Source: Magicicada septendecula (taxonomy: Eukaryota; Arthropoda; Insecta; Hemiptera; Cicadidae). From it: a stretch of DNA of 64,000 bases. The notes below the pieces were generated by a model that was given only the letters and a program-made list of their open reading frames with translations, was not told the DNA's origin and searched no databases. The stretch covers positions 18,271,967 to 18,335,966 of the forward strand of contig CM068373.1 of assembly GCA_034769895.1 (NCBI GenBank), in the 5' to 3' direction. Shown piece after piece: positions 9,271 through 19,933 of this stretch; position 1 is the stretch's first letter; each line of letters begins with the position of its first letter. The position numbers and the translations under genes are program-made.

Positions 9271-11860
9271 GCAAACGATAACAGCCGCAAATTCAAACTG
9301 AATCAAATCATTTTTTGTTGCACCTGATGTGTAGAGTACTCAAGACCTATTGTTTTTGGTGAAGATCGGTTAAGGGAAAGGGGTAGTTTACCTGCAACGT
9401 TTTATGTTTTAACAACGGTATTTTATATGGCAAACGATAACAGCCGCAAATTCAAACAGAATCAAATGATTATTTGCATACAGCCCTAAATTGTGGAGTT
9501 CTCAAGACCTATTGATTTTGGTGAATATCGGTTAAGGGAAAGGGGTAGTTTACCTGCTACGTTTTATGTTTTAAAAGGGTATTTTCTATGGCAAACGATA
9601 AGAGCCGGAAATTCAAACAGAATCAAATAATGTTTTGCATACAGCCCTGATCTGTAGAGTACTCAAGACCTATTGATTTTGGTGAAGATCGGTTAAGGCA
9701 AAGGGGTAGTTTACCTGCAACGGTTTTTTTAACAAGTGTAATTTTTTTCTATGGCAAACGATAACAGCCTCAAATTCAAACAGAATCAACTACTCTTTTG
9801 CACACAGCCCTGAATTATAGAGTTCTCAATACCTATTGGTTTTGGTGAAGATCGGTTAAGGGGAAGGGGTAGTTTACCTGCAACGTTTTATGTTTGAAAA
9901 GGGCATTTTCTATGGCAAACGATAAGAGCCGCAAATTCAAACAGAATCAAATACGTTTTTGCATACAGGCCTGATTTGTAGAGTACTCAAAACCTATTGT
10001 TTTTGGTGAAGATCAGGTAAGGGAAAGGGGTAGATTACCTGCCACGTTTTTTGTTTTAACAAGGGTATTTTTTATGGCAAACGATAACAGCCGCAAATTC
10101 AAACATAATCAAATAATATTTTGCATACAGCCCTGAATTGTAGAGTTCTCAAGACCTGTTGGTTTTGGTGAAGATTGGTTAAGGGAAAGGGGTAGTTTAC
10201 CTGCAACATTTTATGTGTTAACAAGGGTATTTTCTATGGCAAACGATGAGAGTCGCAAATTCAAACAGAATCAAATAATTTTTTGCATGTAGCCCTGATT
10301 TATAGAGTACTCAAGACCTATTGATTTTGGTGAAGATCGGTTAAGGGAAAGGGGTAGTTTACCTGCAACGTTTTATGTTTTAACAACGGTATTTTATATG
10401 GCAAACGATAACAGCCGCAAATTCAAACAGAATCAAATGATTATTTGCATACAGCCCTAAATTGTGGAGTTCTCAAGACCTATTGATTTTGGTGAATATC
10501 GGTTAAGGGAAAGGGGTAGTTTACCTGCTACGTTTTATGTTTTAAAAGGGTATTTTCTATGGCAAACGATAAGAGCCGCAAATTCAAACAGAATCAAATA
10601 ATGTTTTGCATACAGCCCTGATCTGTAGAGTACTCAAGACCTATTGATTTTGGTGAAGATCGGTTAAGGCAAAGGGGTAGTTTACCTGCAACGGTTTTTT
10701 TAACAAGTGTAATTTTTTTCTATGGCAAACGATAACAGCCTCAAATTCAAACAGAATCAACTACTCTTTTGCACACAGCCCTGAATTATAGAGTTCTCAA
10801 TACCTATTGGTTTTGGTGAAGATCGGTTAAGGGGAAGGGGTAGTTTACCTGCAACGTTTTATGTTTGAAAAGGGCATTTTCTATGGCAAACGATAAGAGC
10901 CGCAAATTCAAACAGAATCAAATACGTTTTTGCATACAGGCCTGATTTGTAGAGTACTCAAAACCTATTGTTTTTGGTGAAGATCAGGTAAGGGAAAGGG
11001 GTAGATTACCTGCCACGTTTTTTGTTTTAACAAGGGTATTTTTTATGGCAAACGATAACAGCCGCAAATTCAAACATAATCAAATAATATTTTGCATACA
11101 GCCCTGAATTGTAGAGTTCTCAAGACCTGTTGGTTTTGGTGAAGATTGGTTAAGGGAAAGGGGTAGTTTACCTGCAACATTTTATGTGTTAACAAGGGTA
11201 TTTTCTATGGCAAACGATAAGAGTCGCAAATTCAAACAGAATCAAATAATTTTTTGCATGTAGCCCTGATTTGTAGAGTACTCAAGACCTATTGATTTTG
11301 GTGAAGATCGGTTAAGGGAAAGGGGTAGTTTACCTGCAACGGTTTTTTTTTTAAACAAGTGTAATTTTTTTCTATGGCAAACGATAACAGCCTCAAATTC
11401 AAACAGAATCAACTACTCTTTTGCACACAGCCCTGAATTATAGAGTTCTCAATACCTATTGGTTTTAGTGAAGATCGGTTAAGGGAATAGGGTAGTTTAC
11501 CTGCAACATTTTATGTTTTAACAAGGGTAATTTCTTCTATGACGAACGATAACTGCCGTAAATTAAAACAGAATCAACTACGTTTTTGCATACCTTTTTG
11601 AACTAAAGAGAACTCAAGGTCTGTTGATTTTGTTGAAGATCGGTTAAGGGAAAGGGGTAGTTTATCACCAAAGTTTTATGTTTTAAAAAGGGTAATTTTT
11701 TTTATGACGAACGATAACTGCCGAAAATTCAAAGAGAATCAAATAATTTTTTGCACACTTGCCTGAGTTGTAGAGAACTCAAGGTCTTTTGATTTTGGTG
11801 AAGATTGGTTAAGGGAAAGGGGTAGTTTACCAGAAACATTTTATGATTTAACAAGAGTAA
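9271..11860 (+). repeat. ~162-bp satellite array (16 monomers) with 6-mer higher-order repeat
   Basis: The motif gcaaacgataacagccgcaa starts monomers at 9271, 9430, 9591, 9754, 9915, 10077, 10239, 10401, 10562, 10725, 10886, 11048, 11210, 11377, 11542 and 11707; spacing is 159-167 bp. Each monomer also holds ggttaagggaaaggggtagt. Monomers at 9430-10400 recur almost exactly at 10401-11371, giving a 971-bp higher-order unit of six monomers. The monomer at 11377 resembles those at 9754 and 10725. The last two (atgacgaacgat) are the most diverged, as often seen at an array edge. No coding capacity. Confidence 0.95.
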
Positions 11861-12049
11861 AGTACTTAATTTTTATAAATAAAGTATCCTGATAAGAAGC
11901 TCATAATAATCCACTGTAGAAACGTAGATGAAATATCTATAAATAAAGAGGTTAGGTGAATGGGGTGGGGGTAATTTTCTTTTATTAAAAATTATAGTTG
12001 AAGGTGGAGGGGAGAATTTTTTATACGTGTACTACGTTATCGGCAACAA
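11861..12049. other. Short spacer after the satellite
   Basis: AT-rich, no supported feature. Confidence 0.4.
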
Positions 12050-12240
12050 AGAAGTAGTTTTTTGTTAAAATTGCTTCCCGGGCTGTTTAGACGTAGTCCA
12101 ATGTTTTCTGTAAAACCAGACTTTTCGGCAGTGCCATCGACTGCCATCATCAGTAAAAATCAAGTGCGAAAATGTGAGGTGGTATACGTTAGTGACCACA
12201 GTACTGTGGTTAATGCTGAAGCAATAAGTAGAAAGACGTA
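12050..12240 (-). mobile_element. PLE remnant around a hammerhead-like motif
   Basis: The only diagnostic feature is the ribozyme-like motif at 12119-12153 on the minus strand; no endonuclease frame is readable around it. Limits are approximate because no TSD or terminal repeat could be found. Confidence 0.4.
12119..12153 (-). ncRNA. Hammerhead-ribozyme-like motif
   Basis: Minus strand: canonical CTGATGA, one T, GGCAGT, 7-nt loop, ACTGCC, then GAAAAGTC. Stem II is a perfect 6 bp, the best of the set. GAAA and the GUC triplet are present, but stem III is very short and not ACGCGT here. Confidence 0.55.
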
Positions 12241-12424
12241 GTTTCTATGGAAATATTTCATTTCAATAAAATCATATTTAAAATATGATTTTAAATATAA
12301 ATCTTAGAACATGGAAGTCATGTATGGTTCTCCATACCGATATTTGTGAACCACGAGACCTTACGCAGTTACCACGATGTGCTACGCACTATACAAAATC
12401 ATCATCTAAATAAAGAAAGGACAC
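12154..12424. other. Spacer with AT palindrome
   Basis: A short palindrome (aaaatcatatttaaaatatg region, about 12267-12291) is the only structure seen. Confidence 0.4.
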
Positions 12425-13298
12425 TGTAACCAGGTACCTGGTGTGATGCACCACACATATAAAATAAAAATTTAGTTTCTCTTGAATAAAAATATGGCCA
12501 CTTATAATGTAAAACAAAACAGGGGGGGGGGGTAATCAAAGCATGAATGTGAGCATGGAGTACTGGATTCCTTTTCGTTAGAGATTAAGTAACATGAGAA
12601 ATATCATTTGTAATGTAAAGTTTTTGTCAAATATCAATAGCATATATTTAAACATGAAAGATACGTAACGTAAAAGAGAAATAAACATGGCTGCTTTCAA
12701 TTTAACACGTGTTTCTTGAGTCATTGCGTAGTATTCCTTTGTCTGACGTAAGTCGTCAAAATATCTCTTCTAACGAGCTTGAGGGATTCTGAAAGTGAAT
12801 TTTAGTAAGTCAGATGCGTTGTACAACAGGAAGGTTTGTATATTTACCCCGAAATATACTAGCAACCCAAGATAAGTGGATACCAGGTAGGTACTGTATT
12901 CCTATGTAATGATGAAGTATTATATGTAAAAAGTAAGGATTAAGGGTGGAAAAAACGTTACATAGATTTCTGGTGGGCTATAAATACAATTACTCAGGGA
13001 TGCTCAGTTCAGTTATTGTCGGGTGAATACAAGCGATATTACTGTGTGGGTTCAACTAGATATTAGTGAAGTGGTGTGTTTTATAATCGGGCGGTATATT
13101 GTAATACAATTGTGTTTTAATATTAGTTGACATTTATTTGCGTGTGAACAATTTTGATTTAATTAGTTGTAAGAGACAGTATTGTTAATTATGAACTGTT
13201 TAACTGTGAAAATTAAAGCTGGTGAGATTAGTGACTTAATTGGTGTCTTGTATTTTGTTTCCACTGTACCTACGACGATCAAGTAGACTGTCGTAACA
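12425..13298 (+). mobile_element. Possible LTR-like sequence
   Basis: Starts TGTAACC and ends CGTAACA, echoing the TGTAAC...ACA ends of the other LTRs here. It contains a TATA-like ctataaataca at about 12977 followed by gttcagttattgtc, which would suit an LTR promoter. Flanking 4-mers ACAC and ATAC match only 3 of 4, and no splice-donor block is evident, so this is tentative. Confidence 0.3.
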
Positions 13299-13910
13299 AT
13301 ACTATGATATCATTTGTAACTTATGCTTGACTCAAGAAATGAATTAATTGCACATACAAATTTATTTAATAACTTAAATAATTTTGATACAACTAATGAA
13401 GATAAAATTAAATTAAATAATATAGCCTTTCCTTTTAATTACTATTTCTGTGTTAAGATAATATTGTGAAGGTGGAGTTTCATACAGTGATAGTCTGTAA
13501 CTGGAATATGTTCTAACATTTTATGACACAGAAGTACAAAAAAATTGTTACATGACAGTCCTAAAAGTACTCTTATAACCTTTAATTTGTAAATATCATA
13601 CCAACTATAACAAATGTTTCTTAATCAAATCAGTTGAAATGTTAAATACGAAATAACGGGTGATTTCTTGTAAACCTGAATATCATTTTATAAAAAAGAA
13701 GCTTTGAAAATGACGAGGGTTTACTCCACTTTTGTTTGAAGTTCCTCAAAATATAATGAATTTAATTCTATTTTATTCTTAAAAATTTTCTACTTTTGAG
13801 AGTAATAAACTTTCACTTTAGAATCATCAGGTCGTTTTATTTAATGACTACAAACTTTTTGGATTGTGATGTGATGATGGCCGCAAAGACAACAGTCGTG
13901 TCCATGTGCA
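13299..13910. other. AT-rich spacer, no feature seen
   Basis: No open frame with recognisable motifs. It could be the 3' untranslated or downstream part of the RING-like exon that ends at 13911 on the minus strand. Confidence 0.35.
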
Positions 13911-14034
13911 TCATGGAGAAACATTATCTAATAAGCACACATCAAGCACACAGAATGTAGCTCTGCACACAGGGCATGTGCACTTAGATGACAGCCATGT
14001 CTCTGGATGGTCCTGTTCTTGCCGCAATGCAAAC
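13911..14034 (-). CDS. Possible terminal exon encoding the C-terminal half of a RING finger
   Basis: On the minus strand a splice-acceptor-like gttggcgacag precedes an open stretch that ends in TGA at 13911-13913. It encodes the run DHPETWLSSKCTCPVCRATF followed by CVLDV. The pattern W-L-x(4)-C-x-C-P-x-C-R is the last half of a RING or RING-H2 domain, the zinc-binding part of many E3 ubiquitin ligases. The first zinc ligands would be on an upstream exon beyond about 14.04 kb; I did not find it. The segment is GC-richer than its surroundings. It could also be a relic. No specific gene can be named. Confidence 0.4.
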
Positions 14035-14225
14035 CTGTCGCCAACAAACAACATACTCAACTTACTGCACACACTTTAAGTAATATCACAATTTATTATT
14101 GGTTTTTGTTATACATGATGTGTCCGATGTTATCACTAACTATATAAAATAATCCTAACGCAGAACACATTGTTTTATTTTAACTAAAATAATACTTTTA
14201 TTTTAGATATTTAAATAGATCATAA

Positions 14226-14259
14226 AAATACTTCAAATATTATAATATTTGAAGTATTT
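14226..14259. repeat. Perfect 34-bp palindrome
   Basis: aaatacttcaaatatta and its reverse complement abut directly. No associated gene; could be a fold-back relic. Confidence 0.7.
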
Positions 14260-14372
14260 AACTAAACATGAAATAAGTTCAGTAAAATGTTATAATATTT
14301 TGTACAAGTTTAAAACATTTACGTGGTTATGTGCTTGTTCGTCTGGCTGTCTTGAATGAATCACGCTTGTGA

Positions 14373-15260
14373 ATGTTCCATCATGTGAAAGTTTTTAGAA
14401 CAAAACTTATTTTTGAAAAAAAATTAGGAGAGACAATTTTGTACCACTTCGAAACTTGCAAGAAGTCTGTTAGTGAAACCTGTGTGCCTTTCCCATCACA
14501 ATATGGAGTACAAACCATTACAAAACTACGTGAGGAATTTGAAGACTGCTTTGCAGACTTTGATGATGCAGCCATAGCAGAAAAAATAAAGCTATTTCAA
14601 AATCCATTCAAATGTGAAATCGAAAAGGCTCCAACAGAACTTCAACTTGAATTGAATGAACTTATGACAAATGAAAATTTGAAAGAATATTTCCAGGAAT
14701 GCGGACCTTCGTCCATTTTACAGGTACAGTGTCTTTCAAACATATTTTAGTGATAAATTGTAACTTTCACTGGTGAACACGTTTCTTAATGTCCTCGTAC
14801 GTTTTGGTGTGCTGTTCACCTTCTTCAGCGAGGTTTAAAACAGAAACCATATTTTAAACCTGAGTAGGCCTATTAGTCATTTCTGTGATTCAAAATGAAT
14901 TGATGATGTATAAACTAATAAAATATAGCCATACATTAAGTATGATTATATTTAGTTTATTGTGATTTTGTTACTTTAAAAGAGTAAACTTCTTTTAGTT
15001 TTCCTTCATTGTAAGTCGCTGAACGATGATTTCAAGGAAAAAAAACTTTGCAAGAGCAGTGCTTTCAATGTTTGGATCGACCTACATCTGCCGAACAAAC
15101 GTTTTCAAAAATGAACTTTGTAAAATCAAAATACAGGGACAAATTGTCACACGAATACTTGAAATCCATTTTAGTGATAGGAGCATCAAAATTTGACCCT
15201 AAATGGACAGACATTACTGTATATGTCAGAAGCAACTTCACACATCCCATATGTACATAA
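14373..15260 (+). pseudogene. hAT-type transposase-derived protein (GTF2IRD2/EPM2AIP1-like), broken
   Basis: The first segment (14373-14750) reads FHHVKVFRTKL, then an LREEFEDCFADF block, FQNPFKCEIEKAP and LQLELNEL. The second (about 15030-15260) reads LSMFGSTYIC in one frame and EQTFSKMNFVKSKYRDKLSH in another. These are the ordered motifs of the C-terminal RNase-H/dimerisation region of hAT transposases and of domesticated relatives. A frameshift within the conserved TYxCEQTFS block and about 280 bp of unrelated sequence between the parts (with a degenerate PLE-type motif) show that it is not intact. The 14724 junction cag-gtacag resembles a splice donor, so a two-exon gene is an outside possibility, but the frameshift argues against it. 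The N-terminal zinc-finger and catalytic parts were not found. Confidence 0.7.
14797..14828 (-). ncRNA. Degenerate hammerhead-like motif
   Basis: Minus strand: CTGAAGA, one A, GGTG, loop, CACC, then AAAA in place of GAAA, then CGTAC. Loss of the conserved G12 would be expected to abolish cleavage. It sits between the two pieces of the hAT relic and probably marks a PLE insertion there. Confidence 0.35.
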
Positions 15261-16197
15261 GAAAACCAAAAAAATAATACATAAGAAATGTCTTTGAATG
15301 TTATTTTTTCCTTACTTTTATTTAAATTATTTTGAATAAATGAATTTGTTTTATTTGGATAAGTCTGCTTAATTTTTATTTAAATAAGTATTTTATTGAT
15401 TTGATTATTTCATAAATTAAAAAAAAAATAAGTTTACTACATATATATATTGTTGGCCTGTAACTTTTGTTTCTATCTTTTCTTTTTTATTAATAATCTT
15501 TATTGTACTTACCTTGTAATTCAAAACACACATCCGGTATACACACGTGGCGTTGTTGCCACACTACCTTTTCTTACTAAGGGCCAGGATACGTTATTAA
15601 GCGAGCACAGAAACAGTTAAGGCGTTCGAAATAATAAGTCTAACAACATTTAGGTGAAATAAAACTTGTGGTTTAATATTTCTGAATTTCAATCATTAAA
15701 ATTTACAAAACAACAACATGGAGTCGTGATCACTAAACAAAATGGCGGCTATGTACTTCCGCTATATTACAACTACGTCAATTTCAATTATTCATTTCTT
15801 TTATCTCCTATATTTAATTTATAAACAAGAGCATCTCTACTAACTGCAGTTATCATTAATTTTACTTTACGTTTCTGTTTATATTACTACATAAACCAAT
15901 GCCTCATGGTTTTGCTTTGAGAGGCCGGCACTCATTCGCACGCATACATTCTCTCTCCCCATACATTAATTTATTTGTACATTGTAATTTAGAAATTATT
16001 TGAGCTCAGATAATAAAAATGATATGGTTATAAATTTTGACTTTCCTGAACTTAAGATGTCGCAGTTTCTCCTCAGACGTTCTCCATTCGCCGAACTTTA
16101 ATGTTTGAGTCTGTTCCTTCACTGCACTGAATTTACTTTACATTTAATAAATAATTGCTTATCTAATCCGTCGAGTGACTTACTTGTAATTCCGCTT

Positions 16198-16229
16198 GAC
16201 GCGTTTCAGGGCATATGCCCCATCTTCAG
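16198..16229 (-). ncRNA. Hammerhead-ribozyme-like motif in PLE
   Basis: Minus strand: CTGAAGA, TG, GGGC, ATAT, GCCC, T, GAAA, CGCGTC. Core boxes and the GUC triplet are intact. The self-complementary ACGCGT could let two copies pair as stem III. Stem I pairing with the flanks looks poor. Confidence 0.6.
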
Positions 16230-16439
16230 AATAATGCCTCTTCACAGAACGTCAGACATTAAGATTAAAATGTAATAAATTAAAATTAAAATCCATGGTT
16301 AAAACATTAACTCGTCAAAATATTAAAATATACTAAATGCACAGAGGAGCACGCACTATCACAACATGAGTTCACTTCACGTTATAGCCGGTGTACACCG
16401 CCGCGATGTTACTCGCGCACTGACTGTCCGAGTAAACTG

Positions 16440-16850
16440 TTATCTGTGCAACGACTCTTGTATCCCAATGGCCGTGTCGCACAAGGGATTTGACTTGAAG
16501 TTGAGTTGGTCGTTTAATATAAATCCGCCGTCTTGTGAGTTGTTCGTCTTTTTAAATTGTTTAAAGGCCTTGTAAATTTCGAATTCTTCTAATGTGTCCA
16601 TATATCTGCCTTTTTTGCAAATGTGTAATAGTTTGAAGTTGGTGTCAAAATCGGTGTAGTTATGATTATTATTTACGAGGTGACGTGCAAAGTTGGATTT
16701 GAGAATGTGGGTGTCGTTTTTTGGTAAATGTTCTTGGAAGCGTTTTTTGAACACTGCCGGTTTGTCCGATATAGAAGCTGTTGCAATCGTCACATTGGAT
16801 TTTATAGACACCTGTCCTCTGTTTTATTGGTTTGGCAGATTTATGGTGAA
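16440..16850 (-). pseudogene. PLE GIY-YIG endonuclease fragment, frameshifted
   Basis: Minus strand frame one gives RTGVYKIQCDDCNSFYIGQT, the GIY-YIG signature (GVY...YIG). After a frameshift the second frame gives RFQEHLPKND, then FARHLVNNNHN, FKLLHICKKGRYMDTLEE, FEIYKAFKQ and FILNDQL, the ordered downstream motifs of PLE endonucleases. This nuclease nicks target DNA during PLE retrotransposition. The reverse transcriptase is absent and the frame is broken, so it is dead. Confidence 0.85.
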
Positions 16851-17196
16851 GAATTTTCCGTTATCAGTCCAGAAGTAAGTCACTCGACGGATTAGATAAG
16901 CAATTATTTATTTAATATAGTGACTTGGATACTTTAAAAATGAATATTACTTTACATTTTCTTTGTTTGTTAGTTAATGGTACTTGCTACCTTTTTAATT
17001 ACATTTTTGTACTGTTTAAAACACTCTGGCTGGCAATATTTGCCAGCGAATTTTGTAGCGTGCTACTGCACTGAATGTAGGTTGAAGACTGGGGCGGATA
17101 TTATGTTGTAAATTCGGCAGGTGGAAAGGATTAATCGTCATCACCCTTTTGTTCAGCGCTGATGACGGCATTGTTTTACATCACCGTTGTTACGTT

Positions 17197-18534
17197 TGTA
17201 ACGTGTCTAAATTGGGTCATTTTATTTCGTACAGTTGTGGGGTATTTGCATTTTTATTGATTTCATTTTTGCGGGATTTTATAAAATTATTGTGCAAACA
17301 TTAACTCTATTGGAACAGAACACGTGGCAAGTAGAACAGTTGAAACAAAGGCAAGGCGCAATTTCTATTGTGTAAGTCGGCAAGGAATTCGTACAACCCG
17401 CAAATTCTCAGAAATGTGCATAAGTGTGACGACGCCCGCACTTAACATCTCAAGCCGGGGCGCTGAAGTGACGCCGTGAAACTCCAAAGTCGCTGCAAAA
17501 AATGGCGCTGGAATGAACAATTTGTAAAACCAACCAGCCAGCTACAGGAAATATTAAGCCACGCCTACTGCTAGTGACATCAGTATAGCAGAGGCAAACA
17601 TCGTCTACACATTTGGGCTGATATAACGACTATGTTCCATGCATATAGCTCATACGCCACAACAAATCCACCTTGAACGACGACGAAAATAAGGTGGCAG
17701 TGAACGGCAGCTTCCTACCGCCCAAACACAGTCTATCTTAGTCAGAGACGCTACCCAGTCAACTAGAAGCCGACTCCAACTACAGACGCTTACAGTTTTG
17801 TTTAGGGCCCGGTCGGTGGTGTTATAAAATGTACTTAATTCAATAAGACCGACTGGGACCCCAGAATTTAATAAACATATCGCATTAAAAAATCGGTACA
17901 GTGATGTGGGGGAATTAAAGTGATAAAGTACGGACCTTGAAGTTGCGGGACTAAGCACGTGTTCGGCCGGCAACGCGATCGTGGACGGGTATCTCGATTA
18001 ACAATTACGGAATATATAAAATTTAATAAAGCAAGGGTAAGGTATAAAAAATGTATGGAAGCGTGCGTGAGCAGAGTGGGCTGCCTTAGATGTAAGTATA
18101 GTTAAATGTAGTTTAAATTTGGTTTTGTAGCACTCAAATTCTGGTAATTAGAATAATTAATGATAACTAATTCTCTTGTACCAATAATAATGAAAATTGA
18201 CTTAATTCATTAAAGTGATTTAGTTTACTTTGAACATGTGTTAGACTAAGTTATTTCGTCATTACCACGTTCTCATTTCTGTGTTGCGGAATTCGTCTAA
18301 ACGTTCCGGAATCTTTCTGAGTTATTAATTGGGTGTGGTCAGATTGCAAAATTGTCCTTTTTATTTAAGGTGGAGTGTAAAGGTTTTCGATATTTTATCC
18401 TATATAAAAAATAATCGTGGCGACCTTGGTCTTCTGGTAAAATTCAAATAACAGGTAAGTGTTGTGATTGCGTACAGGTAAGTTCTGGCAGGGTATTTTA
18501 TTTATTTTATGTTTCGGTCAATTTTATAACATCA
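17197..18534 (+). mobile_element. Solo LTR, family F, inside LTR E
   Basis: Begins TGTAACGTG and ends TAACATCA; flanking 4-mers CGTT and CGTC match at 3 of 4, and the uninterrupted site is seen in the other LTR E near 22290. It has the layout of its relatives: an aaaatggcgct (GCCAT-type) site near 17500, a gagcagagtgggctgcctta block near 18070 and two ggtaagt splice-donor-like sites at about 18454 and 18478. A 107-codon minus frame within it has no recognisable motif. No internal region remains. Confidence 0.75.
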
Positions 18535-18760
18535 CGTCGTATTATTTATGATGTTTTCGTATGGTTCGATTCTTGCTTTGTCTGAATATGTGTTGTATGT
18601 CACGTAGGCCAGTGACCTTGAAGTCGATTTGCTCTGGCAAACTGCGTTGTATTGTATACATTTGGGAAATTCTAACCTTATGTCTTTTAATACATTAAAT
18701 CACAATAAATTAATTTTGCCTGTACCGACAAATTCCTACACGGTCCTATGTACCGTTACA

Positions 18761-18778
18761 AAACCCCCTCAATGAGGT
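18761..18778 (-). other. Polypurine tract of element E
   Basis: On the minus strand ttgagggggttt directly abuts the LTR start TGTAACGG; this is where plus-strand DNA synthesis would be primed. Confidence 0.7.
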
Positions 18779-18808
18779 TTTATGTCGAAACATAAAAACT
18801 CTCATTGA
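18769..18808 (-). ncRNA. Conserved pre-PPT hairpin, element E
   Basis: Minus strand tcaatgagagtttttatg and cataaaacctcattga pair almost completely around a tttcga loop. The same hairpin with different paired bases precedes the polypurine tract of elements A, C and D. Present only in the internal region, hence in the genomic RNA. Its role is unknown; candidates are packaging, a polypurine-tract accessory or RNA stability (inference). Confidence 0.7.
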
Positions 18809-19933
18809 CTCATTCACACTTTCTAAAGGGATCAGCCCGGATATGTAGCCACAAACCCCTGTAGTGTTTATATAAAAGAAATACGAATCACTTACCCTTG
18901 GTCCAATGATGGTGACAGTACCTGCCTGACCTTACTGGCCTTCTCTTGCGAGATCCCAATACCGCAAGGCCATTCAGGCACTTGACGTTCCTGCTCTGAC
19001 GCGCTGGCCAGCTCAGGACCGCCGTCACAGCATCACTAAACTCTGAAACATTGAATACAAAAAATTAAATAGTGGCCTTGTATAATCCCATATCCACAAC
19101 TGATATGTCTCCCCTTAGCTGCATTAGTTTATGTTATGAGGCATTGGTTTTCCTAATTCCTAAGTTTTCAAAAGCAACAAACAAGATTTATGACAGAATG
19201 TCTCTTTCTCCCTTTTGCATTCCTACATTTACCAACTTTCTGACTCCAGTCGATACTACTTTATTCTTTTCACCACAAGAAAAATATACTCTTATACTAA
19301 GATAATAACACGTAACATAACTCCTTAAGTTTTCAAAAGGCAATAAACAACTTATCTATATCTCTATCATATAGAACTCAAAGCACAACTTACTTATGGC
19401 AAACAATCTAACTATTTAAACTTCATTGATCAGCTTTCCTGATACTAATATTTCTTTAAAACAGAATCAGAACTATTTTTATGTTCAACATCAATGTCAA
19501 CATCATATACTTAATACTTAATATTTGTTACCGTTGCTACCCCTGTAGCAACCTCCTAGCCACACACACTATGACCATATTTATGTTTAATCATTTACTA
19601 TTCTTCAGATAATCTAAATCTCAGAAATTATTTACATTCATCACAACATTAATTAATTATTCTTCAATTATATAATTCAATCAATATTTATTTAGTCAAA
19701 AAAATCTTATACTTTATTGTTAAATCAATTCTTACCCATTACCTACATGGTTTACATAAAATACATATAATATACAACATAATGTAGTACACAATACATT
19801 TAACATTGACACATAAAAATATATACAATCCAACTTATTCTTTTTTATCATTGACCACAACTCGTTTCATAAGACAATCCATTTCAAAACCACACTGTTC
19901 ACATAGTTAAATGTTCATAAACAATCAAAACAC
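18809..19933 (-). other. Non-coding internal region of element E
   Basis: AT-rich. The part next to the hairpin (about 18809-19030, minus strand) has a block ggtattgggatctcgcaaga then gccagtaaggtcaggcaggt that aligns with the equivalent block in A, C and D. The rest (19030-19933) holds no convincing frame. Confidence 0.6.

Larger units (their letters stand above)
16146..16946 (-). mobile_element. Penelope-like element, 5'-truncated, 13-bp TSD, inside LTR E
   Basis: Flanked by ttactttacattt at 16133-16145 and 16947-16959. The empty site is visible in the other LTR copy at about 22039-22052, which proves the insertion. About 40 bp of terminal inverted repeat lie at 16144-16185 and 16873-16912 (gtcactcgacggattagata), a configuration known for PLEs. 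It holds an endonuclease relic and a hammerhead-like motif, both on the minus strand. The reverse transcriptase is missing. Confidence 0.85.
15459..18760 (-). repeat. LTR E, 3' copy, interrupted twice
   Basis: LTR pieces 15459-16145, 16960-17196 and 18535-18760 are colinear with the intact copy at 21352-22515. Ends are TGTAACGG and AGTTACA on the minus strand. Two later insertions split it. The LTR contains caaaatggcggctatg, a good match to a YY1/Pho-type GCCAT site, and a splice-donor-like ggtaag on the minus strand near its 3' end. Confidence 0.85.

Noticed and set aside
9271-11860. CRISPR-like appearance of the regular repeats
   Set aside because: Monomers are ~162 bp and contiguous without unique spacers, in an animal genome; this is a satellite.
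17650-17973. 107-codon minus frame in solo LTR F
   Set aside because: No motif, opposite to LTR transcription, and in a GC-richer region where stop codons are rarer.
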